A stretch of 32,798 bases of DNA. Origin: G020348385 sp964580235. GTDB lineage: Bacteria; Acidobacteriota; Aminicenantia; Aminicenantales; Aminicenantaceae. Position numbers and translations under genes: made by a program. The DNA is taken from positions 1 through 32,798 of the forward strand of contig CAZOJY010000027.1 of the NCBI GenBank assembly GCA_964580235.1. Direction: 5' to 3'. The notes beneath the pieces are model-generated. The model had not been told where the DNA came from, did no database searches, and saw only the letters and a program-made list of their open reading frames with translations. Within the stretch, counting starts at the first letter, position 1, and each line of letters opens with the position of its first letter. This document shows, one piece after another, positions 15,055 to 22,305 of this stretch.

Positions 15055-16287
15055 CTAAGATCTCAAGGCTTCAACAGGATCGAGGTTTGACGCACGTCGG
15101 GCAGGGTTAAATCCGGAAAAAAACCCGATCAATCCTAAAAGTGTCACTGTGACAGCAGCGACCTCCCATGAAAACGTCGGCCGACCAATTTCCTCTTCGA
15201 TGCCCGTATTGGGAAACAGGTTGATGATTCCATAAGAAATGGCTAAGCCGATCGCACCTCCTATAAGTGTTATCAGAAGTGTCTCAAACAAAAATTGAGA
15301 AAGGACAAATCTTTTTTTAGCACCGACGGCCATTTTGAGCCCGATTTCTCTTGTCCTTTCCTCGACAACAACATTCATGATGTTGGACACTCCGATTCCC
15401 CCCACGATAAGGGTAAAAGCGCCAACGATCCCCAGAAAAATGTTGAATCCGAGCTGGAATGCCGTGAAAAGTTTCTCCCCTTCGCTCATATCCCAAACTC
15501 CGATGGCTTCTTTATCGTCGGGATGAAACCGGTATTTTTTGGCAAGGACTTCAAGAATACTCTTTTGAAGTTTTTCGTTCTGCCGGGGATCTTTTCCTTG
15601 AATGACCATGTTGTTAATATATTTGTGCCCAAACAATGCGGCAAAAGTCGTGGCTGGAATAAAAGCGGCGAATTCATCCCGACTCCCATAGCTTGAGTTC
15701 TGTGTTTTTCCTATCAACACTCCAACCACCTGAAAAGGCACAGAATTCAAGGTGATCAAACGACCCACGGCCGGCTCATCGCCAAAAAGTTCCTGTTTAA
15801 CCGTCGATCCGAGAAAGATGGATCGTTTTTTATGATCTATATCTATCGAATCGAGAAAACGTCCTCCCATTTCCGGGATAGTGTTTCTTATTTTGCCATA
15901 AACGGGATACACACCTCTTAGATATACGGAATATGTATTTTTTTCGGATTTCAGCTGCACACCTCCCCGAGCATATTCAGGGCTGATGTGCTTGATCTGC
16001 GATATCTCCCGTTTAAGAAGAAAAGCATCGTCCTCGCGAAAACTCATTCTTCTGCCTTTGTTAAAACCTTTGAAAGGGAGGCTGGTCCTTCCCGGCCAGA
16101 GAATGATCAAGCCCACTCCCATGCCGTGAAAGCTTTTTTTCATCTGTTTTCCCAGGCCCACGCCAAATCCCAACAGGAGAACAACAGAGATGGTTCCCCA
16201 TATGATCCCGAAAATTGTCAAAAAGGTTCTCATTTTTTGGGATTTGATATCCCGCAAAAATTGAGAAATGAACATCAAAGATTTCAT
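15055..16287 (-). CDS. MacB-like ABC transporter permease (first of the pair)
   Basis: Predicted 410-residue MacB/FtsX permease. It has an N-terminal helix (about 17-43, TFLTIFGIIWGTISVVLLLGFGVGLG), a periplasmic core with the ARGGVQLKSEKNTYSVYLRGVYP segment, then three helices and a tail ending LDPVEALRS. The coupling region is SNIMNVVVEERTREIGLKMAVGAKKRFVLSQF, split around the third helix. The ATG overlaps the stop of the adaptor gene by 4 bp (16284-16287). Together with the following permease and ATPase it completes a tripartite MacAB-like exporter that would also need an outer-membrane TolC-type channel, which is not in this window. Confidence 0.93.
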   Translation of the reverse strand: MKSLMFISQFLRDIKSQKMRTFLTIFGIIWGTISVVLLLGFGVGLGKQMKKSFHGMGVGLIILWPGRTSLPFKGFNKGRRMSFREDDAFLLKREISQIKHISPEYARGGVQLKSEKNTYSVYLRGVYPVYGKIRNTIPEMGGRFLDSIDIDHKKRSIFLGSTVKQELFGDEPAVGRLITLNSVPFQVVGVLIGKTQNSSYGSRDEFAAFIPATTFAALFGHKYINNMVIQGKDPRQNEKLQKSILEVLAKKYRFHPDDKEAIGVWDMSEGEKLFTAFQLGFNIFLGIVGAFTLIVGGIGVSNIMNVVVEERTREIGLKMAVGAKKRFVLSQFLFETLLITLIGGAIGLAISYGIINLFPNTGIEEEIGRPTFSWEVAAVTVTLLGLIGFFSGFNPARRASNLDPVEALRS

Positions 16288-17375
16288 TTGATTTCCTTGG
16301 GAGGATTCTCCACAACTTCTTCCCCCTGCACGAGTCCCTCGAGAATTTCCACATTTATGCCATCGCTCAATCCTGTTTTTATTTCTTTTTTTTCGATCTC
16401 TCCGGCTGCATTCTGCACTTCCACATAAGTTCGGTTCTCATCGAACTCGACAAGTCGCTCCGGAATAAACAATGTGTTCTCTGCCTTATTGATCAGGAGT
16501 TCGGCGTTGGCTGAATACCCCGCTCTTATAACCTTTCGGCTTCTTTTCGTGATTGCAATTTCCACATCAAAAAGAGTAGCATTGTCCTGCTTTTTTGCTT
16601 TTGGAGATATTCTGTACAGTTTTCCCAAAATCTCTTCGTCAGGAAGGGCCCCTATTTTCAGCTCTGCTTCCATCCCTTCCTCGAGTTTTCCCACATCGAT
16701 CTCATCTACTGTACCTTTGAAAATGAGGCTCTCCATATCCGCCAACAAGAGAAGTTCGGTTCCTGCCTGGTAGGAAGTCAATGGAACGACAGGATCTCCC
16801 TCGTTGACCCTTCTTTCCAGAACCGTCCCCGCTACGGGTGATTTGATAACCGTATCCACCTGGCGATCCGCCACTTTTGTGCGTCCCACATCGATCAAAG
16901 CCAATCTTTCTTGAGCCATGTTCAACCTCAATTTGGATTGTTTATATTCGTTTTCTGCGATCTCAAAATCCTTTTGGGAAATCAGCTGGGATTCCAGGAG
17001 TGTTTTCATTCGATCATATTCGCTGCTTGCCGCTTCAAAATTGGCCAAAGCGATTTCAGAATTCCTTTTCGCTTCGGCAAACTCGAGCGGCGTGGGATCA
17101 GGTTTGATTTCCATCAGAGGCTGGCCAGGCTTTACCAAATCCCCAACTTCCACAAAAACATTTTTGACTATCCCGGAAATTTTAGATTTCACGGCGATTT
17201 CTTTTTTCGGCTCAATCCGACCGATCGCAAGAGCTTTTTCAACAATGTCCCCCCGCTCAACCTTTATGAATCGCATCCCGTTATCTCCAGAATTGCCTTT
17301 GGTTTTTGCTGCAATAAAAACAACGACGGCTATTAACATCAGGATTATCACAACTATCAGTATTTTTTTAAACAT
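16284..17375 (-). CDS. MacA/HlyD-family periplasmic adaptor subunit
   Basis: Predicted 363-residue membrane-fusion protein. An N-terminal anchor (MFKKILIVVIILMLIAVVVFIAA, in two parts, residues 1-23) is followed by a lipoyl half (KSKISGIVKNVFVEVGDLVKPGQPL), a short helical hairpin (about 90-150), the second lipoyl half (DTVIKSPVAGTVLERRVNEGDPV), a beta-barrel domain (LLADMESLIFKGTVDEIDV), and a membrane-proximal domain ending GLVQGEEVVENPPKEIK. The hairpin is shorter than in the adaptor at 5201-6454. A strong GAGGAGG lies before the ATG. First gene of the adaptor-permease-permease-ATPase operon; a perfect TATAAT lies about 28 bp upstream. Confidence 0.94.
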   Translation of the reverse strand: MFKKILIVVIILMLIAVVVFIAAKTKGNSGDNGMRFIKVERGDIVEKALAIGRIEPKKEIAVKSKISGIVKNVFVEVGDLVKPGQPLMEIKPDPTPLEFAEAKRNSEIALANFEAASSEYDRMKTLLESQLISQKDFEIAENEYKQSKLRLNMAQERLALIDVGRTKVADRQVDTVIKSPVAGTVLERRVNEGDPVVPLTSYQAGTELLLLADMESLIFKGTVDEIDVGKLEEGMEAELKIGALPDEEILGKLYRISPKAKKQDNATLFDVEIAITKRSRKVIRAGYSANAELLINKAENTLFIPERLVEFDENRTYVEVQNAAGEIEKKEIKTGLSDGINVEILEGLVQGEEVVENPPKEIK

Positions 17376-17402
17376 AGAGGCCTCCTCTTATGTCTTCTCT
17401 CA

Positions 17403-17408
17403 ATTATA
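17403..17408 (-). promoter_or_regulatory. -10 element of the MacAB-like operon
   Basis: Perfect TATAAT on the minus strand, giving a predicted start near 17396 and a leader of about 20 nt that includes the GAGGAGG site. No convincing -35 hexamer lies 16-18 bp upstream, so activation by a regulator is possible. No sigma-54 motif was found here, unlike the other exporter operon. Confidence 0.4.
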
Positions 17409-17520
17409 TACGCGCAGGGATAGGAAAAAGTTCCCAGATCAACAAGCCATCGGGATAATAAGAAGAGTGTACGGGGAGATATAAAAAGGTGACGAATCCA
17501 GGAAAATATTACCGCTACAC

Positions 17521-17546
17521 AAAAAAAACGTCAGTAATCTATTACT
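17521..17546 (-). terminator. Weak intrinsic terminator of the superoxide reductase gene
   Basis: On the minus strand a short AU-rich hairpin (arms AGTAA and TTACT, 17533-17546) overlaps the stop codon of the superoxide reductase gene. A run of eight T (17528-17521) follows 4 nt later. The stem is weak, so it may be only partly effective. Confidence 0.35.
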
Positions 17547-17922
17547 CTTCTACTTCGATAGAGAAAGGCTGACTTTCCCACACACCGTGCAGGTTGCATC
17601 TTTCTTTGGCAACCAGGGCATGGCCATGATCAAGAGTCACAACTAATGTGACATGTGGAACCGTAAGTCTCGGCTCTAAATTGATCCTTGCCAAAAATGT
17701 GTCACCCGAAAAAAGCTCGATCCACTCGATAAAATGAGCGTTTTCATTCGGGTGAGCCAGATATTTTCCGACTTCTACAGTCACTTCAAAGGGCTCCCCT
17801 TTTTTAACTTTCTCTGGGGCTCCGATAACCGGAGTGTGTTTTTTTTCCAGGTCAGTCATCTCATCTATGCTGCCAGATTTGGCTTTGTTCAGCCCACAAA
17901 AAAGGTCCTCCTCACAGTTCAT
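17542..17922 (-). CDS. Superoxide reductase (desulfoferrodoxin-like, 1Fe-SOR type)
   Basis: Predicted 126-residue cytoplasmic enzyme that reduces superoxide to hydrogen peroxide, typical of anaerobes and microaerophiles. The iron-site residues are all visible: EKKHTP (Glu26, His29), HPNENAHFIEWI (His57, His63) and CNLHG (Cys109, His112). The N-terminal rubredoxin-like Cys4 centre of two-iron desulfoferrodoxin is missing; only Cys3 and Cys9 occur there. So it is a one-iron, neelaredoxin-like form that needs an external electron donor. AGAGGAG lies 5-6 nt before the ATG. It appears to be a single-gene unit with its own promoter. Confidence 0.92.
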   Translation of the reverse strand: MNCEEDLFCGLNKAKSGSIDEMTDLEKKHTPVIGAPEKVKKGEPFEVTVEVGKYLAHPNENAHFIEWIELFSGDTFLARINLEPRLTVPHVTLVVTLDHGHALVAKERCNLHGVWESQPFSIEVEE

Positions 17923-18000
17923 GATTAACTCCTCTTAAAGTTGGTTTTAATTTTTATTCGCGATATTTGTGCCATTTATTGTCTCATTTGTAACTTATTG

Positions 18001-18030
18001 ATATTATTTGTGATATTTAAATTGTGCCAA
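18001..18030 (-). promoter_or_regulatory. Candidate sigma-70 promoter of the superoxide reductase gene
   Basis: Minus-strand TTGGCA (18025-18030), an 18-bp spacer and TAATAT (18001-18006). The predicted start near 17994 gives a 72-nt AT-rich leader. A direct repeat of TGATATT lies over this promoter on the plus strand and could be a regulator site, but no known oxidative-stress operator was recognised. Confidence 0.45.
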
Positions 18031-18038
18031 ATTTTAAT

Positions 18039-18072
18039 TACCGAAATAACATGATTTTTTTATATTTCGGTA
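18039..18072. repeat. Inverted repeat, possible 3' hairpin of the 57-residue protein gene
   Basis: Ten-base arms TACCGAAATA and TATTTCGGTA are exact complements around a 14-base loop that contains seven T on the plus strand. It lies 13 bp beyond the stop codon of the 18086-18259 gene. There is no T-run after the stem on the minus strand, so it may be a processing or stability hairpin, or an operator, rather than a standard terminator. Confidence 0.45.
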
Positions 18073-18085
18073 CGAAGAAAAGCCG

Positions 18086-18259
18086 TTATTTAGCCTTTGT
18101 TGCTTCTTTTTCGTCCTTTTTTTCTTTTTTCCAGTAGTCCATGCAGTCCAGGTTACAAAAATGAAAGACGTAACCTTCTCCCTCAGCGTGCATAGCTGTG
18201 GCCTTTGGTATCATCTTCTTGCAGACATGACAGGCAATCTTCTCTTTATTTTCGCTCAT
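18086..18259 (-). CDS. Small treble-clef-like (CxxC...FCxxxC) metal-binding protein
   Basis: Predicted 57-residue soluble protein starting MSENKEKIACHVCKKMIPKA. It has two Cys pairs, CHVC (10-13) and FCNLDC (34-39), separated by a short beta segment with GYVFHF, then a basic/acidic Lys/Glu tail. This spacing is that of YHS/MYM-FCS-type or DUF3330-like zinc ribbons, which bind zinc or another soft metal. AAAGGA precedes the ATG and an extended -10 promoter lies just upstream, so translation is well supported despite the small size. It lies between superoxide reductase and the complex I operon. The function is unknown: metal delivery or a small regulatory factor. Confidence 0.78.
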   Translation of the reverse strand: MSENKEKIACHVCKKMIPKATAMHAEGEGYVFHFCNLDCMDYWKKEKKDEKEATKAK

Positions 18260-18278
18260 CTTTCATCCTTTACTAATC

Positions 18279-18287
18279 ATTATAGCA
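18279..18287 (-). promoter_or_regulatory. Extended -10 promoter of the 57-residue protein gene
   Basis: Minus-strand TGCTATAAT is a perfect extended -10 element (TGnTATAAT). The predicted start near 18272 gives a leader of about 12 nt. No good -35 is present, which is acceptable for this promoter class. Confidence 0.55.
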
Positions 18288-18331
18288 GAAACATTTAAAA
18301 AATATATTATTGACGATTACGAGGAAATCAA

Positions 18332-19192
18332 TCAAGAAGATTGTGCAAGAGGATAAAAGGAATATTTGTCAGCTTCTTTCTCGATCTTTCCAAAAAAGAG
18401 CTGAGCGTCATGGACAAAGGCAAGAATCCAATTTTCCGTAACGGCATGTTCGAAGAACCTTTTTTTATTTGCAAGAGTTTCCAGAGGATAGAGGTCATAA
18501 CTCATGATGTAAGACAGGCCAACATGGGCTGACATTGGGACCATGTCGCCTAAAAAAAACACCACTCCATCAGTTGATGAAATCTTTACACATTGGTGAT
18601 CCGAGGTGTGGCCAGGAGCCAGAATAACCTCCACTCCGTCTGTAATCTGTGTGTCTCCTTCTACCAGTCGAAGGCACCCTTGCGTCTCCAAAGGGAGAAA
18701 ATTGTTGCGCACATAGCTCGGCTTATCCCTATAACAAGGCTGGAGCGCATACTCCCATTCGCCTTTTTGGATGATATATTGAGCCTTGGAAAATGTTGGT
18801 GCCCATGCCCCCTTTTCAATTTGGAAGGTATTTCCTCCACAATGGTCAAAATGAAGATGGGTGTTGATCACATAATCGATATCATCAGGATCGTATCCAA
18901 GATTCTTAATCTCGCCCAAAAGGCCGGATTTTCTCTCCACAGAATAAAAATTTGAAACCTTCGGATTCAGGTCTGGACCGATTCCTGTCTCGACGAGGAG
19001 CAGGGCCTGCTCCGTTTGGATAAGGAGGGAATTGAGTCCCATTTTAATCCGGTTTTTTTCATCAGGTTTGTATATTTTTTCCCACAGTACCTTAGGCACC
19101 ACGCCGAACATGGACCCCCCATCCAGATAAAAAAATCCATCACGCAAACCATAAATCATGAATTTCCCCAGAGATATTTTTTCAGAGGTCAT
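18332..19192 (-). CDS. Metallo-beta-lactamase-fold hydrolase, lactonase-like
   Basis: Predicted 286-residue soluble zinc hydrolase. The metal motif NTHLHFDHCGG supplies His112, His114, Asp116 and His117. The later ligands are in APGHTSDHQ, FLGDMVP and AFVHDAQ. Overall length and order fit the AttM/AiiA-like or glyoxalase-II-related branch, which includes N-acyl-homoserine lactonases and many uncharacterised esterases. The true substrate cannot be read from sequence. The ATG overlaps the nuoI stop codon by 4 bp (19189-19192), so it is translated as the last gene of the complex I operon, where nuoJ would normally follow. Confidence 0.88.
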   Translation of the reverse strand: MTSEKISLGKFMIYGLRDGFFYLDGGSMFGVVPKVLWEKIYKPDEKNRIKMGLNSLLIQTEQALLLVETGIGPDLNPKVSNFYSVERKSGLLGEIKNLGYDPDDIDYVINTHLHFDHCGGNTFQIEKGAWAPTFSKAQYIIQKGEWEYALQPCYRDKPSYVRNNFLPLETQGCLRLVEGDTQITDGVEVILAPGHTSDHQCVKISSTDGVVFFLGDMVPMSAHVGLSYIMSYDLYPLETLANKKRFFEHAVTENWILAFVHDAQLFFGKIEKEADKYSFYPLAQSS

Positions 19193-19662
19193 CTGGTGAG
19201 TTTTTCAAGATCATAAATCAATTTGTCACGGGAATATTCGGCAAATTCGATCTGTCCGGTGTCCATACGAATCGCATCTTCCGGACAGGCCTCCACACAA
19301 AACCCACAAAAACAGCACCGGCTCAAATCAATGATAAAAGTGGATGGAACCTTTTGAACCTCAGGATCAGGATCCTCGGCAGCCTCCACATAGATGCATT
19401 CTGAAGGACAGACTGTTACACAGAGCATACAGGCTACGCAGCGGGGTTTGCCGTCCTCTCTTTTGAGGAGCCTATGGAGACTTCTATGCCGGAATGCAAT
19501 CTCTCTTTTTTCTTCAGGGTACTGAATCGTAACAGCTCCCTTCCGCCTGGTTTTGATCCTGAATAATTTAAGAGTATGAAACCACATATTCACCACAAAA
19601 TGGCGGGTTGTGAGAAGGCTCCCTTTTATGATCTCGATAAAATAGCCTATTGCTTTAATCAT
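19189..19662 (-). CDS. nuoI: NADH-quinone oxidoreductase subunit I
   Basis: Predicted 157-residue iron-sulfur subunit that carries electrons between the peripheral arm and the quinone site. Two CxxCxxCxxxCP motifs bind the N6a and N6b [4Fe-4S] clusters: Cys75, 78, 81, 85 and Cys116, 119, 122, 126. The N-terminal helices (about 1-35) are membrane-associated as in other NuoI proteins. The start overlaps the nuoH stop by 4 bp, and the lactonase-like gene overlaps its own end. Length is normal for the family. Confidence 0.95.
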   Translation of the reverse strand: MIKAIGYFIEIIKGSLLTTRHFVVNMWFHTLKLFRIKTRRKGAVTIQYPEEKREIAFRHRSLHRLLKREDGKPRCVACMLCVTVCPSECIYVEAAEDPDPEVQKVPSTFIIDLSRCCFCGFCVEACPEDAIRMDTGQIEFAEYSRDKLIYDLEKLTR

Positions 19663-20738
19663 CCTATTAAACTCATCAAAATCGCAGTCCCGGCTATGTT
19701 GACCAGACTAAGAGGGACAAGAAGTTTCCATCCCAAGTCCATCACCTGGTCATACCGGAATCGCGGGTAAGTCCACCGGATCAAAACCTGAAGCCAGCAG
19801 AAGAAAAAAACCTTCAAGTTAAAGGCCAAGACCTGGAATGCCACAACGATTCCATGGGGAAGAAGCCACTGGCCTCCCCAAGGGAAATGAAAACCACCAG
19901 CAGACAACCAAGGCACTTGCCACCCGCCGAAAAAGAGGGTGGCCAGGAGGCAGGAAATGATGAGAACTTCCATGAAGTCTGTAAACATGAAGAGTCCCCA
20001 TTTAAGGCCGGAGTATTCGGTAAAAAATCCGACGATTTCGTTCTCTCCCTCCGGAAGGTCAAATGGCACCCTCTTTGTCTCAGCAAGCGCGGCAAAGAAA
20101 AAGATCAATAATCCTAAGGGCTGGAGAAATACGCCCCATTTGGGAAGCCATCCCCACAGCAATTCTCCCTGATAATGAACGACAGCGGAAAGTTTTAGGG
20201 AGGGATACACCATGATCAATCCTATCAATGAAAGGCCCAGTGCCACTTCGTAAGAAATAAGTTGAGCCGCCCCTCTCATCCCTCCAAGCAATGTGTATCG
20301 GTTATTTGAACTCCAACCAGCAAGGATAATGCCGTAAATCCCCAAAGACAGCATGGCCATGACAAAAAGCAGGCTCACGTTAAAGTCAACAATTTGCAGT
20401 TTGATCTCGCGTCCCCCGATCCGGAGAACATCTCCAAAAGGGATGGCCGATATCGTTACGGCCACGAAGAAAAAGGAAATAAAAGGGGCCAAATTATGCA
20501 GCAATCTTCTTGAGAAACGCGGCGTGAAATCTTCTTTAAAAATCATCTTGATGGCATCGGCAAACGGTTGAAAAAGCCCAATAACCCGAAACCTCCAAAT
20601 ATTGGCTCTGTTTGCTCCAATCCTATCCTGTATAACAGCACTTTCTTTTCTTTCCACCCACGTTAAATACAGGGCTATCACAAGAAACCAGACCAAAGCA
20701 CAAATAATCTTAATCAGAATTATAATCCAATCACTCAC
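19659..20738 (-). CDS. nuoH: NADH-quinone oxidoreductase subunit H
   Basis: Predicted 359-residue membrane subunit that forms much of the quinone chamber, with about eight helices. The conserved first loop WVERKESAVIQDRIGANRANIWRF, GLFQPFADAIKMIFKED and the acidic RVPFDLPEGENEIVGFFTEYSGLKWGLF (in parts) are all present. The start is taken as the GTG at 20738, which overlaps the nuoG stop by 4 bp (GTGA) and gives the usual N-terminus SDWIIILIKIICALVWF. A longer reading from an in-frame codon at 20864 would overlap nuoG by 130 bp and is unlikely. NuoH is the only large membrane subunit encoded in this cluster besides NuoA. Confidence 0.95.
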   Translation of the reverse strand: MSDWIIILIKIICALVWFLVIALYLTWVERKESAVIQDRIGANRANIWRFRVIGLFQPFADAIKMIFKEDFTPRFSRRLLHNLAPFISFFFVAVTISAIPFGDVLRIGGREIKLQIVDFNVSLLFVMAMLSLGIYGIILAGWSSNNRYTLLGGMRGAAQLISYEVALGLSLIGLIMVYPSLKLSAVVHYQGELLWGWLPKWGVFLQPLGLLIFFFAALAETKRVPFDLPEGENEIVGFFTEYSGLKWGLFMFTDFMEVLIISCLLATLFFGGWQVPWLSAGGFHFPWGGQWLLPHGIVVAFQVLAFNLKVFFFCWLQVLIRWTYPRFRYDQVMDLGWKLLVPLSLVNIAGTAILMSLIG

Positions 20739-22285
20739 TGTACTTCCCGAAAATAGGAAATTTCTTTTTTCATTGCCTGCCGTATGCTCTCTAGAGATGA
20801 AAGTTGGCCATAAAAATCGAAATTTATCCTTAATTTTTTGGCCAACTGTACGAGAAATTGCCATGCAGGCTTGCAGTCACCGGGGGCATCCAATGCAGGA
20901 GAGAATTTTTGAACGCTCCCGATTATATTGGTCAAAGATCCTTCCTTTTCTGCGATCAATGACATTGGCAAAACAATGTCGAACGCAGAGTTGATTTCAT
21001 AATTGTGACTGGCAAAAAGTACTTTTTTATCTATATTGTCCAGTGCTTTCTTGAGAGGGCCAACATCCGTTTTATCCCAAAAAGGAGACGCAAAAACAAA
21101 AAGCAAATCAACGTCATCAAAGAGTTTTTTCCATTCGGCCTGCTGCAAATCGAACCCAAGCTCTTTTGCACCCTGTCTGTTGGGTGTTCTTTCAGCGGTC
21201 AGCAGGAAATCATCGGCCTCTTCTTCCGGTAAATCCAGGAAACGGATTTTCTCGATGTGGAGGTCATTTCGGAATAATTTTTCCAGCAGAAATAGCTCTT
21301 CGTTCGAAAGCCACGTATTGAGAATGAGCCCGATGTGAGAAGATCTTTTCATATGATATAAGCGCCCTATTTCCTCTGCAATATCAGATGTAATCGCCGG
21401 CCATGCGTGGGAATCTTTGGAGTTGCTCACGACGATTTTATCAAGCCTCTCCTCGTCAATATAAGAATATTCATACCGGCCTTTATCACATATCCAGAAT
21501 CCATTGATTCTTTGATTTTCTCTGGTCCGTATTCTGTAAACTCTTTTTGGCAAAGAAAACCGGGAGAATCCCTGATGGGATTCCAGGCAAATGTTGCATC
21601 CTCTGCTGCAGAGTGGACAAATGGACTCGCGGCTTCGCAAAAACCAGCTTCGGGTTTTGAATCTGAAATCTTTGTCTGTGATAGCACCCACAGGACAAAT
21701 TTCTGCCAGATTGCCGGAATAGTTATTGTTTATCAAAATCCCATCATATATGTTAACCTCTGTATCAGCGCCCCGCTGGAAAACCCCCAACTCATCGGTT
21801 TTTGTCACCTCATGGAGGAATCGGACACACCGGCGGCATAAAACACAGCGTTCCTGATCGTGGATAAGGTTTTTTCCTATTTCGATTTTCTTCTGTTTTT
21901 TCTTTTTTTCTTCTTTGAATTCACTCTCAAACAGGCCGTATTCTTCATAATAATCCTGGAGTTTGCACTCGCCGGCTTTATCACAAATCGGGCAGTCGAT
22001 GGGATGGACAGCCAGAAGGCATTCCAGCACACCCTTTCGTGCCTCGACAACCCGTTCGCTTTTTGTTGAGATCCTCATTCCCTCTCGTACCTGTGTGGAA
22101 CATGCCAATTCCAGTTTGGGAAGTCCTTCAATTTCGATTAAACACATCCGGCACGTACCTTCGGGGACAAATGCCTTGTAATAACAAAGATGAGGAATTT
22201 GTAGACCGGAACTTTCAGCAGCTTTCAGTATGGTCGTACCTTCTGCGGCATCAAGTTCTCTCTCATCGATAAAAATCTTCACCAT
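20735..22285 (-). CDS. nuoG: NADH-quinone oxidoreductase subunit G, short form
   Basis: Predicted 516-residue peripheral-arm subunit. It has the N-terminal [2Fe-2S] domain (IPHLCYYKAFVPEGTCRMC, then LACSTQV), the His-Cys cluster (HPIDCPICDKAGECKLQD), a [4Fe-4S] ligand set (ERCVLCRRCVRF and AEICPVGA), and CPLCSRGCN plus a distant GFWIC like the N7 cluster of bacterial NuoG. The molybdopterin-oxidoreductase-like region that follows is short, about 250 residues, against a total of 780-900 in Thermus or E. coli. The ATG at 22285 is chosen because it begins the ferredoxin fold (MVKIFIDERELDAAEG) with AGGAG upstream. An in-frame ATG at 22393 would lie within nuoF. Confidence 0.93.
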   Translation of the reverse strand: MVKIFIDERELDAAEGTTILKAAESSGLQIPHLCYYKAFVPEGTCRMCLIEIEGLPKLELACSTQVREGMRISTKSERVVEARKGVLECLLAVHPIDCPICDKAGECKLQDYYEEYGLFESEFKEEKKKKQKKIEIGKNLIHDQERCVLCRRCVRFLHEVTKTDELGVFQRGADTEVNIYDGILINNNYSGNLAEICPVGAITDKDFRFKTRSWFLRSRESICPLCSRGCNICLESHQGFSRFSLPKRVYRIRTRENQRINGFWICDKGRYEYSYIDEERLDKIVVSNSKDSHAWPAITSDIAEEIGRLYHMKRSSHIGLILNTWLSNEELFLLEKLFRNDLHIEKIRFLDLPEEEADDFLLTAERTPNRQGAKELGFDLQQAEWKKLFDDVDLLFVFASPFWDKTDVGPLKKALDNIDKKVLFASHNYEINSAFDIVLPMSLIAEKEGSLTNIIGSVQKFSPALDAPGDCKPAWQFLVQLAKKLRINFDFYGQLSSLESIRQAMKKEISYFREVQ

Positions 22286-22305
22286 CTCCTGTATATCTCC
22301 TGGTT

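Noticed and set aside
17959..17974. Sigma-54-like element (TGGCAC, 5 bp, TCGCG on the minus strand) before superoxide reductase
   Set aside because: The -12 part matches poorly and a better sigma-70 match lies at 18001-18030.
18048..18061. Run AACATGATTTTTTT shared with 32708-32722
   Set aside because: Low-complexity T-run match; the flanking ACCG-containing sequences differ, so a common element is not supported.
20739..20864. N-terminal extension of NuoH to 20864
   Set aside because: It overlaps the NuoG coding region by 130 bp and is not hydrophobic; the GTG overlapping the nuoG stop gives the usual NuoH N-terminus.
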